The notes: generated by a model not told the origin, from the letters alone. A stretch of DNA of 64,000 nucleotides from Tupaia tana (GCA_026018925.1 JAKSZU010000018.1:33885807-33949806), one strand, 5' to 3'. Numbered from the stretch's first letter, positions 10,908 through 22,162 are shown. Made by a program: numbers and translations.

Positions 10908-11163
10908 TTTTTTTTTTTTTTTTAGAGAGAGTCTTTTTTTGCTTTAAGGTGTGTATGCCCACCAGAGAGACGGAAGATGAGAAATCATTCTCACAGGAGG
11001 AATGGCCACACTCCAATCCCTTCTCCTCCATTCTCCTCTTGAGATTTTGGGCACACATCCACAAGCGTCTGGTGTGCATTTCAAGCCACTGGGTCTGGGA
11101 CTTGAACCATGGTTGGCCATGTAGAAGTCCAGTGCCTTAACCACTATGCTACCTGCTGGCCCC
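10908..11163 (-). mobile_element. SINE-A3
   Basis: A diverged full-length copy ending ctgctggcccc. The flanks aaattttttt and taaattttgc suggest a short target duplication. Confidence 0.83.
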
Positions 11164-11222
11164 TAAATTTTGCTTTTCAAATGCTTCATGAGAGCAGGAA
11201 CCACATGTCCTCTTTCTCCTCC

Positions 11223-11228
<6 letters not shown>

Positions 11229-11266
<38 letters not shown>

Positions 11267-11448
11267 GAAATCACCCCCTAGGGGGATGGCTATACCAAAA
11301 ATCCCTTCTCCTCCATTGTCCCCTCAGGATTTTGGGCACACACACACACAACACCTGGCCTGAATTCAACCTGCCAGGCCCAGGACTGGAACCGCAGTAG
11401 ACCATGTGGGAATCCAGTGCCTTAACCACTATGCCACTTGCTGGCCCT
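11229..11448 (-). mobile_element. SINE-A3 with internal deletion
   Basis: A long T-run (11228-11262) leads straight into aagagaaatcaccccc. The usual tail block and the GA-rich part are missing, so about 45-60 bp of the 3' side are lost. The head and body are otherwise normal. Confidence 0.8.
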
Positions 11449-11720
11449 ACCCTCCTCCTTTTTCCTTGTTTCTTTTCTTTCTGCTATAATTACCTCCATG
11501 TCTCTTTCCGCCACTGCACATCCAATGACTAGCAATTGAAGTACTCAATAAATATATATTGAATAGGTAAAAGCTATTTCTCAAAGCTTTACTGTCAAAG
11601 CTGGGTCTTCTAGAGTTTGGGAAAAAATGAAAATATTCTTTTTGTTATTTCACTGTGTTGTGATACTGCGATTGCTTCCTGATGATTCCAGGAAGGTGGG
11701 TGGGGTGGGTGGTAGAAAGA
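11449..11720. other. Unassigned DNA
   Basis: No gene. The piece at 11535-11565 (actcaataaatatatattga) may be a fragment of an old L2/MIR tail. Confidence 0.4.
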
Positions 11721-11855
11721 AAACCATGCTAGAGTCAGAAAACTAAGCTTTGATCCTGGATTTGCCATAACTTTGTGCCGTTGGACAAATCATGTATCTT
11801 CCTCATGTCTTTTTTTGCTTCTTCACTTATAAATGAAGGGGTTGGAATAGGAAAG
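11721..11855 (+). mobile_element. MIR SINE relic
   Basis: The order 'tagagtcagaaaac ... gatcctggatttgcca ... ttggacaaatcatg ... cttcacttataaatga' follows the MIR core in the sense direction. Confidence 0.65.
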
Positions 11856-12239
11856 GCTAAGGTTTTCTGTAGTCCAAGATTTAATGGTGGAAAGGAAAAC
11901 ATGAAATAGCCATAGGGATAGAAGAGAAGAGGAAATTGTGCCTATATTGTGGGGTGTCTTTGGAAATTGATTTTGAGGTGTTTTGGCAGGAAGCTTTCTG
12001 AAGAAATGTTAATGACTAAAACAGAGATATAATGCAGCTTTAATGGAAGGAGAATTTGCCAGTTCATTATCTTTAAAAGTAATTTATAATACTCCTTTCT
12101 ATTGAAGGCAGAGATATTTGTAATTTTTTTTCCCCCGGAGGATGTGCTTCACCATCTTTATGTTAAAAAACTTACCTTTCACTATACACATGGCAGACAT
12201 TTGTAACTGGAGAGACTATCCTCTATGTAAATATTGCCG
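11856..12239. other. Unassigned DNA
   Basis: No gene or clear repeat is visible. Confidence 0.4.
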
Positions 12240-12360
12240 GGTAAATTAATCAAACTTCTACTGAGCACTTACTAAATGTCAGGTGCTTGGTGAGATGCCT
12301 CAAAGATGGAGAACAGATGGTTCCCTCCCTCAGGGAATTTTTATCTGGAGATGTTGAATG
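12240..12360 (-). mobile_element. L2 relic, antisense
   Basis: The piece ctactgagcacttactaaatg followed by tcaggtgcttgg is the antisense of the L2 3' end. Confidence 0.6.
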
Positions 12361-12653
12361 GAGAATCATTTAGGACTAACCAGGAAAACAGAAACACCTC
12401 TAAGCATTTAAAATAAGGAAATTTAATACCAAAAAAAAAAAAAAAAGAAAAAGAGAAAGAAATGGTTACTCAGATGATGAAACTGTTGAGACGCCAACAA
12501 GGGATGATGAGGTAATCCAGGAGATGATGTGGACCTGCTACTAGGATGATTTTTAGAGGCATAGGAAAAGTAATACTGCCCATGGTAAGTGAGATGAAAA
12601 TGCCAGAATTTACATGGGAGATGGTGGAAATAGGATTGAAAGTCTCAGAGTAG
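12361..12653. other. Unassigned DNA with a poly-A tract
   Basis: An A-run lies at 12431-12446, followed by GA-rich text. The stretch at 12370-12430 resembles an old repeat (aaccaggaaaacagaaac) that I cannot name. Confidence 0.4.
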
Positions 12654-12810
12654 GGGCCAGCAGGTGGTGTGGTGCTGAACTACCACATGGCTGATCATGG
12701 TTTGAATCCCGGACCTGGTGACTTGCTTTCCCACTCTTCCCATCCCTCTGTCCCTCTCTGATCAAATCAAAATGAATGAATAAAGTTAAATAAAATAATT
12801 CTTGAAAAAG
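12654..12810 (+). mobile_element. SINE-B, plus strand, complete
   Basis: The best-readable SINE-B: head gggccagcaggtggtgtgg, B box ggtttgaatcccgg, then gacctggtgacttgc, a CT-rich stretch, ctctctgatcaaatc and an AAATAA-type tail. The direct repeat tctcagagtag lies at 12643 and 12812. Confidence 0.9.
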
Positions 12811-12946
12811 TTCTCAGAGTAGGGCCAGAAAAGCTACCAGGTGATTATATATTATGAAAAACTTGGAGGATATGTTACTTAGTAAGGAAATAAATAATGT
12901 GCCGGGGAAAGGGACACTAGCATCAGTTAGAAGTGTGGTGGTAGCT

Positions 12947-13207
12947 GGGGCCACGTTAGCGTAATGGCTATGTCGCCGGACTCCCATGTGGTTGACCATG
13001 GTTCGAATCCTGGACCTGGTGGCTTAAACTCACGCCAGGTGCGTGTGTGCCCAAGATCCCGAGAGGAGAATGGAGGAGAAGGGATTGCGGTGTGGCCATC
13101 CCCTTCTGGGGGGTAATTTCTTGCTTTCTGTCACTCTGTCTCTCTGTGTCTTTCTGGGGAGCGCATGCGCCCTGTGGCAAAAACCTCTAAAAAAAAAAAA
13201 AAAAAAA
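12947..13207 (+). mobile_element. SINE-A2, plus strand
   Basis: It has an A box region (tagcgtaatggctatgtcgc), B box ggttcgaatcctgg, the body and a 20-base A tail. The flanks agaagtgtggtggtagct and agatgtatagtggtggct are an imperfect 18-bp duplication. Confidence 0.92.
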
Positions 13208-13410
13208 AGATGTATAGTGGTGGCTCTTTGGCAATCCAGGGATAAATGTAGGAGACACTATAATGGAACTGGACTTATGATAGCAATGTTGAAGATGACA
13301 CTCTGGGATAATAGAGGCCAGATGGTGACATTCATCTATTAGGTCAGCATTTTTTGGTAGTAAGCAGAAAGTTTAGGGAAGCAACCTGGAAGGCCTTTCC
13401 TGCAGGGAGG

Positions 13411-13689
13411 ATTTTTTTTTTTTTTTTTTTTTTTTTTGAGAGGTTTTCGCTATAGGGCGCGTGTGCTCGCCAGACAGACAGAGAGAGACATAGAGACAGA
13501 AAGCGAGAAATCACCCCCCAGAGGGGATGGTCACACCGCAATCCCTTCTCCTCCATTCTCCTCTCGGGATCTTGGGCACGCATGCACACGCACCCGGCGT
13601 GAGTTTTAAGCCACCGAGTCCGGGACGCGAACCGCGGTCGACTACGTGGGAGTCCAGCGACATAGCCATTACGCTAACTGCTGGTTCCC
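13411..13689 (-). mobile_element. SINE-A1 (young)
   Basis: A CpG-rich copy with the A1 B box (antisense gggacgcgaaccgcgg) and a T-run of 26. The direct repeat tcctgcagggag lies at 13398 and 13690. Confidence 0.93.
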
Positions 13690-13701
13690 TCCTGCAGGGA
13701 G

Positions 13702-14060
13702 TTTTGAAGATGGTTATGGAAAATAGCATTGCCGGAGGGCAAAAGAGTTGATCAACCAATGAGAGTGCTTCTCGTTCTGTCCAATCAAAAGAAAGACCTA
13801 AAGCAATCACTCCCAATGAAAAGGCACAATCTCTTGCCCATTTTTACCAAATATTTTGCCAGTTTAAGAATCTGAAACCCAGCGAGAAGCCTGTTCTTCA
13901 GGATGAAAGACTCACGTTAATCATTCCTCCAGGCTTTCTCCAGAGGGGCTTGTGGTCATTTACTTGAGTGACTATACACTGGGAAGGGTGAATACTCAAA
14001 ACATTTCATGAACTTGGACACAGAATCCTAATTGATATTGATACCTAAAGGCCCAAAGTA
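13702..14060. other. Unassigned DNA
   Basis: No gene seen. It may belong to the same ERV-L relic as the next feature, but I cannot show this. Confidence 0.35.
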
Positions 14061-14600
14061 TCATCAAGACTCCCTCATCAGAGTCAGGGACAGGGGGCCA
14101 AGTAATAAATGAAGTCCTGGTTATAGGTCCACCTCACAATGACCCCATGAGATTGTGGACCTGCAGCATCATCCGGTCCCCAGTTCTCCAGTGTATTCTG
14201 GTGTTGACATTCGATGTAGTTGGTTTAATGCATTTATTTGATCCTTGGCCTCCACAGGGTAGGAGTAATCTTAGTTGCAAAAGCAAGTGAAAGGCTTTGA
14301 AACTGCTCCCCCTTCCTATCCCTGGCAAACATAGTCAATCAAAGATGATGTCTCATCCCAACAGTTAGCTATTCTGAAAATCTAAAGGGTGTAGAGTTGG
14401 TGGTTTCTGTCATATTTTCTTTCAGTCTGGATAAATGCACAATTCTGGCCCCTGAAAAATCTGACCCCTGAAAAATCAGATGGATTTTGGAAAATGACAA
14501 TGGACTACTGCAACATCAGGCACTTAGTAGCTCCCATTGCAGCTGCCACACCAGATGTGATATCTTTGCTAGAGTAGATTAACAATTAAATTAAGCAGAT
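14061..14600 (+). mobile_element. ERV-L-like pol relic
   Basis: In one + frame, the segment about 14450-14590 reads like the N-terminal part of an ERV-L reverse transcriptase, ending in an in-frame stop. The upstream stretch 14110-14330 may be the neighbouring pol region. Frames are broken by stops and small shifts, no LTR pair is visible, and it cannot encode a protein. The identification rests on a short stretch only. Confidence 0.5.
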
Positions 14601-15429
14601 TAATCTGCTTCCTGGGAAAGCCAACCTGTGACAAAACACTTTTCTTCCATTATTAGTCAAGCATCAGACACTTACAGAACAAGTCCGTGAAGACAGATAG
14701 GAAAGAAACCTTGTAAAACAAATGGAAACCAATGAGTACGATTCTAGAAATGGCGCTTCAGAAATATCAATGCTTTCTCTCTCCATATGATCCCAATCAA
14801 ATGCCGAGTGGCATATTTTGTACCTACCATGTGACCCAATTCATCTTACCAAGATAACTGCCCCAGAGGTGAGTACCTGACCCAAGGGTAAATTATCCAT
14901 TGTTTGGCTGGTAGAAAATGATTCGGGTGGTTTGGTGCGGAAACCCAGTGAGCCAGCTCAATCACATTTTCCACCAGAAATTTGGAAAGGGGAGACAGAA
15001 ATGGAACTGGTTTGCTATTGTGCCAGGGGATGAAAGAGTAATAGAGATGGTTTGGGAGTGGCTGATCAGGCAGAGGCAGCTTAGTAAGAGAGAAGAATGT
15101 AGCAGGTGCATTGAAAGAAGTTGAGTCAAGGAAAGGGAGAGCTGAGGCTGATAAGAAGAGGAGTCTTGATTCTTTAACACCTCCCGTTTCTGATTCCTGT
15201 GGGACCTACCTGTGCTTTGGTTCTTACCTTTGGGTTCTATGACATGTCTCTGAGGACATTGCTCAGCTGAGCTAGGTTGAGTGGATCTACAACCAAAGGA
15301 GCCTGTCTGTAATATAAACTCATGAGCATCACTTCCTATTTGATTTTAAATGTCCTTTTCTTGTATTATTAGATACTCTGTATTGTTTTTAATCTCTTCA
15401 CTTACACCATGATCTTTTGGAGGTCAATA
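14601..15429. other. Unassigned DNA, possible ERV or LTR remnants
   Basis: No coding evidence. The open stretch at 14918-15124 has no recognisable domain. The repeated-looking text around 15000-15300 could be LTR-derived. Confidence 0.35.
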
Positions 15430-15585
15430 TTCTTTACATTTTAGGGAAGGTTAATGATAGTAGTAATAACAACAAACAACATTATTAATAGTAATAGCTC
15501 ACACTAACTCAACTTATGCTATGTGCCAGACACTGGACTACATGCTTTCCATGTATTACTTTTAATAATAAATCTCCATTGAGAG
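15430..15585 (-). mobile_element. MIR relic, antisense
   Basis: The order taatagtaatagctcac, ctatgtgccagacactgga and catgtattacttttaat matches the antisense 3' half of MIR. Confidence 0.65.
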
Positions 15586-15750
15586 TTATTTTTGTTATCG
15601 TTATTATTTATTTACACTTATCACATCCTGCTTACCCTGAGAATACAACCATAAGAAGTGAACTTACAATACAACTAAGGGGGAAGACAGGAAGAATTTA
15701 TTCTTTGCATAGTATTTTTTTCTTAAGTCTTTCTTGTTTCTTACCTTTTT

Positions 15751-16016
15751 TTTTTTTTTTTTTTTTTTTTTGAGAGGTTTTTGCTATGGGGCGCGTGCGC
15801 TCGCCGGAAAGACAGAGACAGAGAGACAGAAAACGAGAAATCACCCCCCCAGGGGGGATGGCCACACTGCAATCTCTTCTCTTCCATTTTCCACTCAGGA
15901 TCTTAGGCACACACGCACATGCTCCTGGCATGAGTTTAAGCCACCGGGTCCAGGACTCGAACCGCGGTCGACTACATGGGAGTCCAGCGACATAGCCATT
16001 ACGCTAACTGCTGGTT
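15751..16016 (-). mobile_element. SINE-A2
   Basis: It carries gggcgcgtgcgctcgcc and the A2 box (antisense ggactcgaaccgcgg). The target repeat tttcttaccttttt occurs at 15737 and again at 16019. Confidence 0.9.
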
Positions 16017-16057
16017 ATCTTTCTTACCTTTTTTCCTTCTCTCTTTCTTTTCTAATT

Positions 16058-16309
16058 GCAAAAGGCACATGTGCTGGCCATAGGATGGGAAGTTGGGGGG
16101 GGGGGGCGGAGAAAACATCCCTCAATAGGACATGGCCACGCCACATCCTTTTTTCTCCATTTCTCTTTCCCATCAGGATTTTGGGCTCACATGCACATGC
16201 TCCTGGTATGTTTTTCAACTTGATGGGGTCAGGATTTGAACCTTGATTAGCTGTGTGAGATCCAGCTTCCAATGTACAGTGCTTAACTGCTATCCTAAGG
16301 ACTGGCCCA
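16058..16309 (-). mobile_element. SINE-A3, diverged
   Basis: Body blocks (gacatggccacgccacatcc, aggattttgggctcacatgc) and a head ending ggactggccc are visible. An unusual G-run lies at 16095-16106. Confidence 0.7.
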
Positions 16310-16416
16310 GAGTGTTTTTTTTTTTTTTTTTTTTTCCTTTTCAACAAAAGTGTTGCATTCAAACTACAGAAAATTTGAAAAACACAGGAAAGCACAAGAA
16401 TAAAAAGTCATCATTG

Positions 16417-16650
16417 GGTTGGCTTTGTAGTCTAGTGTTTTAGGGAACTGGATTTCGCATGACCAAGTGCAGTTTGAATCCTAGTCTTGGCAGCCTAAAA
16501 ACATTGGACACGTGTGCATGTGGGTCCCAAATCTCAGCAGGATAGAGAAATGGAAAGAAGGGATTGTGACATGACCACACTCCCATTGGAGGCTGCTTTC
16601 TTCCTCTCTCTCTCCCAGCAAACACCAATATGTACACACATACATACATA
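16417..16650 (+). mobile_element. SINE-A3, plus strand
   Basis: It starts at a decayed head (gggttggctttgtagtctag), with B box gtttgaatcctag and a body with gggattgtgacatgaccac. The tail has become a (CATA)n-like run. Confidence 0.7.
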
Positions 16651-16800
16651 CATTCTGTTCTCACTACTATAGGTGACCATTGCTAATATTCAGTGCACAT
16701 GCGCACACACACATACATTCTCTCTTGTCATTTTTTTCCCCACTACACAGTCCAGCCACATGCACTATTGTCATTCCAATAAACATGCTTCTAGAACATG

Positions 16801-16955
16801 TGTGTGTATGTGTGACAGAGCCAACAGAAAGAGAGAGTGAGAGGGAAAGTGAGAAAGCACCCCTGGGAAGATGACCATGTTGTAATCTCTTCTCCTCCAC
16901 TCTCCTCTTGGGATTTTGGGCACACGCATGTGAGCATGCATGCATATGTGCACAT

Positions 16956-16993
<38 letters not shown>

Positions 16994-17081
16994 TGTTTTT
17001 CAAACTACCAGGACCAGAACTCTGACCGCGTAGTTGGCTATGAGGGATCCAGCCACCTTAACCACCGTGTAACTGGCTAGC
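16801..17081 (-). mobile_element. SINE-A3 with (CA)n expansion
   Basis: A full copy with a CA microsatellite grown at 16957-16992, in the normally CA-rich body segment. The flanks cttctagaacatg (16788) and cttctaggacatg (17082) are the target duplication. Confidence 0.85.
16957..16992. repeat. (CA)n microsatellite
   Basis: About 17 CA units inside a SINE. Confidence 0.95.
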
Positions 17082-17094
17082 CTTCTAGGACATG

Positions 17095-18269
17095 ATTTTT
17101 AAAGAGCCATGCAATATCTTTCCGTATAATTAGTGTCAGGGAAGAGTCAAAGCAGTGCAACAAAGGACTATGTAAGAGTGTATCCTGGAGAATTGTGAAC
17201 TCTTGCCTCTTGAAAGTTTCAGGTATATTTCAGCCTGGATCAGGAGGAATGGCTGAATGACCTCTGGAGGGCACTATGTTTCCAAAATTCTGAAAACAAG
17301 AAATTCTTATTATTTCCTGTATATCCTCCTTCCTTCTGCTTTCTTCATCGTATGCTCTTTGGAAAATTTTTGGTATCAGACACCCTGAAGCTCCTGATCA
17401 TTGGTGTCTTGGGGTTAGGCTGCACAGGGTCTGGAATCTGGGGGCAGCTGTGGGTGGCCTGTTCTTTTTGGATCTGTCTTTGAGTTCTTGGTGGAGTCCC
17501 CCATACCTGTTAATTTCCCGTCACAACACCAGGAGCTACCAGCAGATGGCGCTGTAAGCAAGAGCGTCTGCCTAGGTGAGATTTACACAAGCCCTTGAAG
17601 GCTTTAAATATTTATCCACAAAATTCAATAAAGCTGTTCATCAAATCTAATGCTTGGAATTTGGGCAGCCCATGAAAATATTATAATATTTTGCCCGAGG
17701 TTCCAGAATCCTTTTCTGTATGGTGTGTTTATGTATTCAGACTCCTGATAATTTGTTTATCATCAACAAAAAGCAATTCATGTTACATATTGGAGATCTG
17801 CATGAGACCAGGCTGGAAAATCTTCCTAATTTTTTTTTCTAGATATTTCAGATATATATTTTTTCTAGATATTTCACAAGCTCCTTACCTGAATGAGAAG
17901 TCTTCAAGGTTAGGCACTAGGTTTGGTATTTCTCTGTACCTTTAGTACCTATCAAGAGCTAGCAGAAAGGAAACACTCCATTAACATGAATTCAGGGAGG
18001 GGATAGATGGATAAGGAATTATAAATTATTTTTTGTAGGAGTCTGTGTATGTGTGTGTATAAGATGTGGGTATTTCCCTCCTAATGAGTATGAAATGGTA
18101 ACATTGTAATAATGACTAGGTAGGTGGATGGAAGAAAGGGGTCTTTACTGGGATTTAGTGAGCAGGATCAAAGAAAGCTGAACATGCAGGAAACTATTCA
18201 GCGCAAATAATTGTCCTGTCCAAAATGGTTTTAACTTCTCTTTTAAGAAGCCCTATGTGGTTTCTTTCT
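17095..18269. other. Unassigned, possibly unique DNA
   Basis: One of the few longer stretches without an evident repeat. No open frame with a recognisable domain. It holds the CTCF-type motif at 17539-17553. Confidence 0.5.
17539..17553 (+). promoter_or_regulatory. Candidate CTCF binding site
   Basis: CCAGCAGATGGCGCT matches every position of the commonly used CTCF core CCASYAGRKGGCRSY. It lies outside any recognisable SINE. Occupancy cannot be judged from sequence. Confidence 0.55.
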
Positions 18270-18435
18270 AGGTGGTGATATTACATAAGCCATGTAACGT
18301 CTCTAAACTTCAGTTTTCCTCATCTGTAAAATGGAGTTAGAAATATTCACCAAATCAATTCATAGAATTGTTGTGAGTTTCACAAAATTAATATATGTTA
18401 AAGCACTTTTTACAAATGATAAAGCATTATACAGT
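18270..18435 (+). mobile_element. MIR relic, sense
   Basis: It reads in MIR order: cttcagttttcctcatctgt, aaaatggagttagaaat, agaattgttgtgag, aaagcactttttac. Confidence 0.75.
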
Positions 18436-18549
18436 ACGGCAACCTTCTTTCGTCCATGGGGATGTTTTGCCCCTAAGTCTGGCCTCACTGACCATGGTGC
18501 CGTAACCAGCCAAGTCTGAGTCACAGGTAGAACTCCAATCTGCATTTAC

Positions 18550-19135
18550 CTGAATCTTCAACATCTCAGTCACTATCTTCTCTTTCTCCCTAGTTGCTCA
18601 AGCTCTAAACCAAAGCCCTCATTGATTTCTCCCTTCTTTCACCCCCAAAGTTCATTCCCTGAACTGTCATATCTCTTTTACATTCAAAACTTAGCTCATC
18701 TCTTTCTCTTTTCTTTGTCTTTCCTACTAATACCCTAGGTCAACTGCGGTCCTTGCCGGAATGAGCCACTGAGGCTAGCTGATTTCAGGGCTCCCATTCT
18801 TAACCCCTCTATGACACTCTTCCACCAGCAAGCGGAGTGTGACCTTTCAAAGATGTGCATGAATTACGTCACATCCCTGCTTGAAACCTTCATTGACTTC
18901 CTACTTCTACTGGAGTAAGAGCTATCCCTTCTGTTGATTTATGAGCCCATGCATGCTCTGGTCTCTCTAACGCTTTCTTGCATAGCACTAACTCCTTGCT
19001 CACCACAGTGCAAACTACTTTCCTGCCTCTGGGATTTTTCCCTTTCTCTCTCAGAATGCTCTTTGCCAGGTCTTATACATCTTCAAATCACAGTTCAGAT
19101 GTCACCTTTTGGAGAGGCTTCTGCTGGCCTTCCCA
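18550..19135 (+). mobile_element. L2 relic, sense
   Basis: It contains L2-like text in order: acatccctgcttgaaacc, agaatgctctttgcc, acagttcagatgtcacc and gaggcttctgctggccttc. Frames are lost. Confidence 0.6.
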
Positions 19136-19146
19136 TGTAGATTTTT

Positions 19147-19207
19147 TTAAAATTATTTTATTTATTTATGATTATTATTATTATTTCACATGAGTTTTGT
19201 CAGAGAA

Positions 19208-19245
<38 letters not shown>

Positions 19246-19327
19246 CAAGCTGCCAGGTCTGGGACTCAAACCACGGTTGGCCATATAGAAATTCCAGGGC
19301 CTTAATCACCACACCACCTGCTGGCCC
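19147..19327 (-). mobile_element. SINE-B with (GA)n
   Basis: It has a TTTATT/ATTATT tail, a (GA)n stretch at 19211-19238 and a head ending ctgctggcccc. The flanks tcccatgtagatttt (19131) and ccccatgtagatttt (19330) are the target duplication. Confidence 0.9.
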
Positions 19328-19359
19328 CTCCCCATGTAGATTTTAATCTATTATCTTTT

Positions 19360-19576
19360 TAAAAAGTTTATTTATTTATTATTTATTTCATGAACTAGAG
19401 ATACTCACAGAGACAGAGAGACAGACAATGTCAACAGGGTGTTGACTCGGCATTCCACCCCCAGCCTCAGCGAACTCTGGATCATGGAGATGCATCTATT
19501 AGGTGTGCCCAGGGAGGTCTCTGGATGCAGATCTGGAATCTTCACCATATTTGTCAACCTTGCAGAATATCATGGT

Positions 19577-19609
<33 letters not shown>

Positions 19610-19624
19610 TCACTGTCTGGCCCC
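19360..19624 (-). mobile_element. SINE-C with poly-T insert
   Basis: It has the tail tttatttcatgaactagag, a middle with cccagcctcagcgaactctgg, and a head ending gtcactgtctggcccc. A 30-base T-run (about 19577-19608) sits inside the head, where relatives have none. The flanks atctattatctttt and atcctattatctta are the target duplication. Confidence 0.75.
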
Positions 19625-20179
19625 ATCCTATTATCTTATTCAACTTTTTCTTAAAAAAATTTTTTTTTAAATTTAAATTTATTTATTTACATTCATTCAC
19701 TGTACTTCATTACAGTATACAAAACGAGATTTTTCCATCCAGAATACACTGTATGTTGGCTCAATCAAGCACATCAACATTTATGTTATTGTCAACAAAT
19801 AATTTTCCATTTCTTGTTTCCTGTATATTTTGCTTTTTTTCCATCCTTGATTCACTATCTCTTACTTTCTGCTATCTCCCACCCTCTTTCCACACTGTCT
19901 CTGGTATCCCATGGTTGCTTTCTATGCCTCCCCCCCCATATTATTAATTCACTAAAGATCTTAATTAATCTAAGTATTTTCAATAGCAAGCACAGCTGAT
20001 ATATACATATCCATGAACACAAGTCTGACTTTAGGCATGAAGCTCAGTGAGTTGGATGAACATACTATAAAGCAGCACCTAGCTGGGGCTATATAGCTTA
20101 TTGCAGTCATCAAATAGGTATTTTTAATGCATTTTTTTTAATTTCAAGAGAAACAGTTTTAGATTTTTTCCTGAAGCTT

Positions 20180-20442
20180 TTTTTTTTTTTTTTTGGAGAG
20201 GTTTTCACTATAGGGCGCGTGCGCTCGCCAGACAGACAGAGACATAGAGACAGAAAGCGAGAAATCACTCCCCAGAGGGGATGGTCACGCCACAATCCCT
20301 TCTCCTCCATTCTCCTCTCGGGATCTTGGGCACGCACGCACACGTGCCCGGCGTGAGTTTAAAGCCACCGGGTCCGGGATGCGAACCGCGGTCGACTACA
20401 TGGGAGTCCAGCGACATAGCCATTACGCTAACTGCTGGTTCC
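20180..20442 (-). mobile_element. SINE-A1, nested in HAL1-like copy A
   Basis: A CpG-rich copy with the A1-type box (antisense gggatgcgaaccgcgg). It is flanked by gaagctttttt and gaagcatttttt. It sits between the two 3'-UTR modules but does not cause the duplication, because copy B has the same two modules without it. Confidence 0.9.
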
Positions 20443-21129
20443 CGAAGCATTTTTTAAATTAATTAATTTGCATTCATTCCCTGAGCATCGTTACAGCATA
20501 CAAAATGTGATTTCCCATCCAGAATATATGGCATAGTGGCTTTATCATGCATGTTATTGTCAATAATTTTCCATTTTTAGTTATATATATATAGTTTTTT
20601 TTTACCCCTATTTCTGACCCTCTGCCCTTTCTCACCCTCTTCTCACATTATCTCTGGTGTCTACAGTTGTCTTCTATTCCTTCCCCCCCCCCACAGTTTA
20701 TTGATCACACAATTTCTTAAATAATCTAACTACTTTCAATAGCAAGTTCAGCTGGTAATTTCAAGAAAAGCAGTTTTAACTTTAACAAATCAAAGAAATG
20801 CTAAGGAACTTTGATTAAAACTTAAAGCCAGGAAACAGGTTAGGATTCTGTTCAAATAGTAGGTACATTAACCTATAGATAGGTCAAGACAGGACAAAAA
20901 TCCTTAAAACCGGAAAACAAAGCCTAGAAGAAAATCAGCAATGTTTTAGTCAAAAGTCCTAAAATGCTATTTCACTAGTTCAGTCTCATGTACTTAATCT
21001 ATCTTCTGTTGTGTTTCGATCTTCCTGATTAAATTCTGGGATATAATATTCAACTCCAGACTTGTCCTGATGATCAAGTTGGCCATTTTCTTAGCTTTCA
21101 AACTCTTATTTCTGTGTGCCTGCATTTAA

Positions 21130-22162
21130 TTTTCCTGATGTAGCACTCCCTTGAGAACTTCTTGGAGATCTGGTCTGGTGCTGGTAAATTCTTTCAGGTT
21201 TTGTTTATCTGAGAATGTTCTTGTCTTTTCTTCCCATATAAAGGATAACCTTGCTGGGTACAGTATTCTTGGTTGAAATTGCTTTTCCCTTAACACTTTG
21301 AATATATTTTCCCATTCTTGTCTTGCTCACATTGTTTCTGATGAGAGGTCTGTTGTCAGCCTGATGGGATATCCTTTGTAGGTAACTTGCCGTTTCTCTC
21401 TTGCCAATCTTAGTATCTTGTCTTTATCTGTGGTTTTGGTCAACTTGGCTATAATGTGTCTTGGAGAAGATCTTCTTGGGTTGATTCTATTTGGGGTCCT
21501 TTGTATTTCTTGGGACTGGATTTTTGAGTGCCTCTCTAGGTTTGGAAAGTTTTCTTGCAGGATTTCATGGAATAGATTATCAATGTCCTTATGAATCTCT
21601 TCACCTCCGGGGATACCAATTATCTGGATATTTGGATGTTGATGGTATCTAGTATTTCTTGTATATTATTCTCATTTGGGGGGGGCAATTTTCGTGGTGG
21701 ATTTTTCTAGGCCAGCAATTTTCCCTTCTACATCTGAGATTCTATTTTCTGTATGATCTAGTCTGCTTTTAATACTTTCAGGGAGATTTTGACTTCCTGT
21801 ATTACAGCCTTTATCTCTCACTGGTCCCTTTGATTCTTTCTTAAAGTGTGTAATTCCTCTTTTAGATCTTGCAAGAATTTCCTCATCTCCTGAAACTCCT
21901 CATCTCCTTTCTCCTTTCTCTTTTGCAGTTCATTGTCTCTCTTCTCTCCCATCTCTGTTAGCTTCGCCATTATGAATATTCTAAATTCTTTATACATTTC
22001 CATGATTTCCATTGAACTGTCTGTGGATGAAGAGGAGTTATTCTTTTCTCTTGGAGAAAAAGTATATTCTTGCTTTCCCATATTTCTTGTGGCCCTGCGG
22101 TGATTTCTAGTCATCTGATGGATGGTGTGTTTCTTCCTAAATTTGAAGTTCAATCTGAGCAT
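21130..22162 (-). pseudogene. L1 ORF1-like pseudogene of HAL1 copy A
   Basis: The N-terminal part is open from 22162 to 21818 (114 codons), with an N-terminal basic/serine-rich region (MGKQ start motif near residue 28) and the beginning of the coiled coil. It then stops. Downstream the same text as copy B continues to about 21130 with further frame breaks. In functional L1s the ORF1 protein is a trimeric RNA-binding chaperone in the L1 ribonucleoprotein; this copy cannot make it. Confidence 0.75.

Noticed and set aside
16667..16987. Open frame with Cys-Val repeats
   Set aside because: It is the (CA)n microsatellite read through a SINE.
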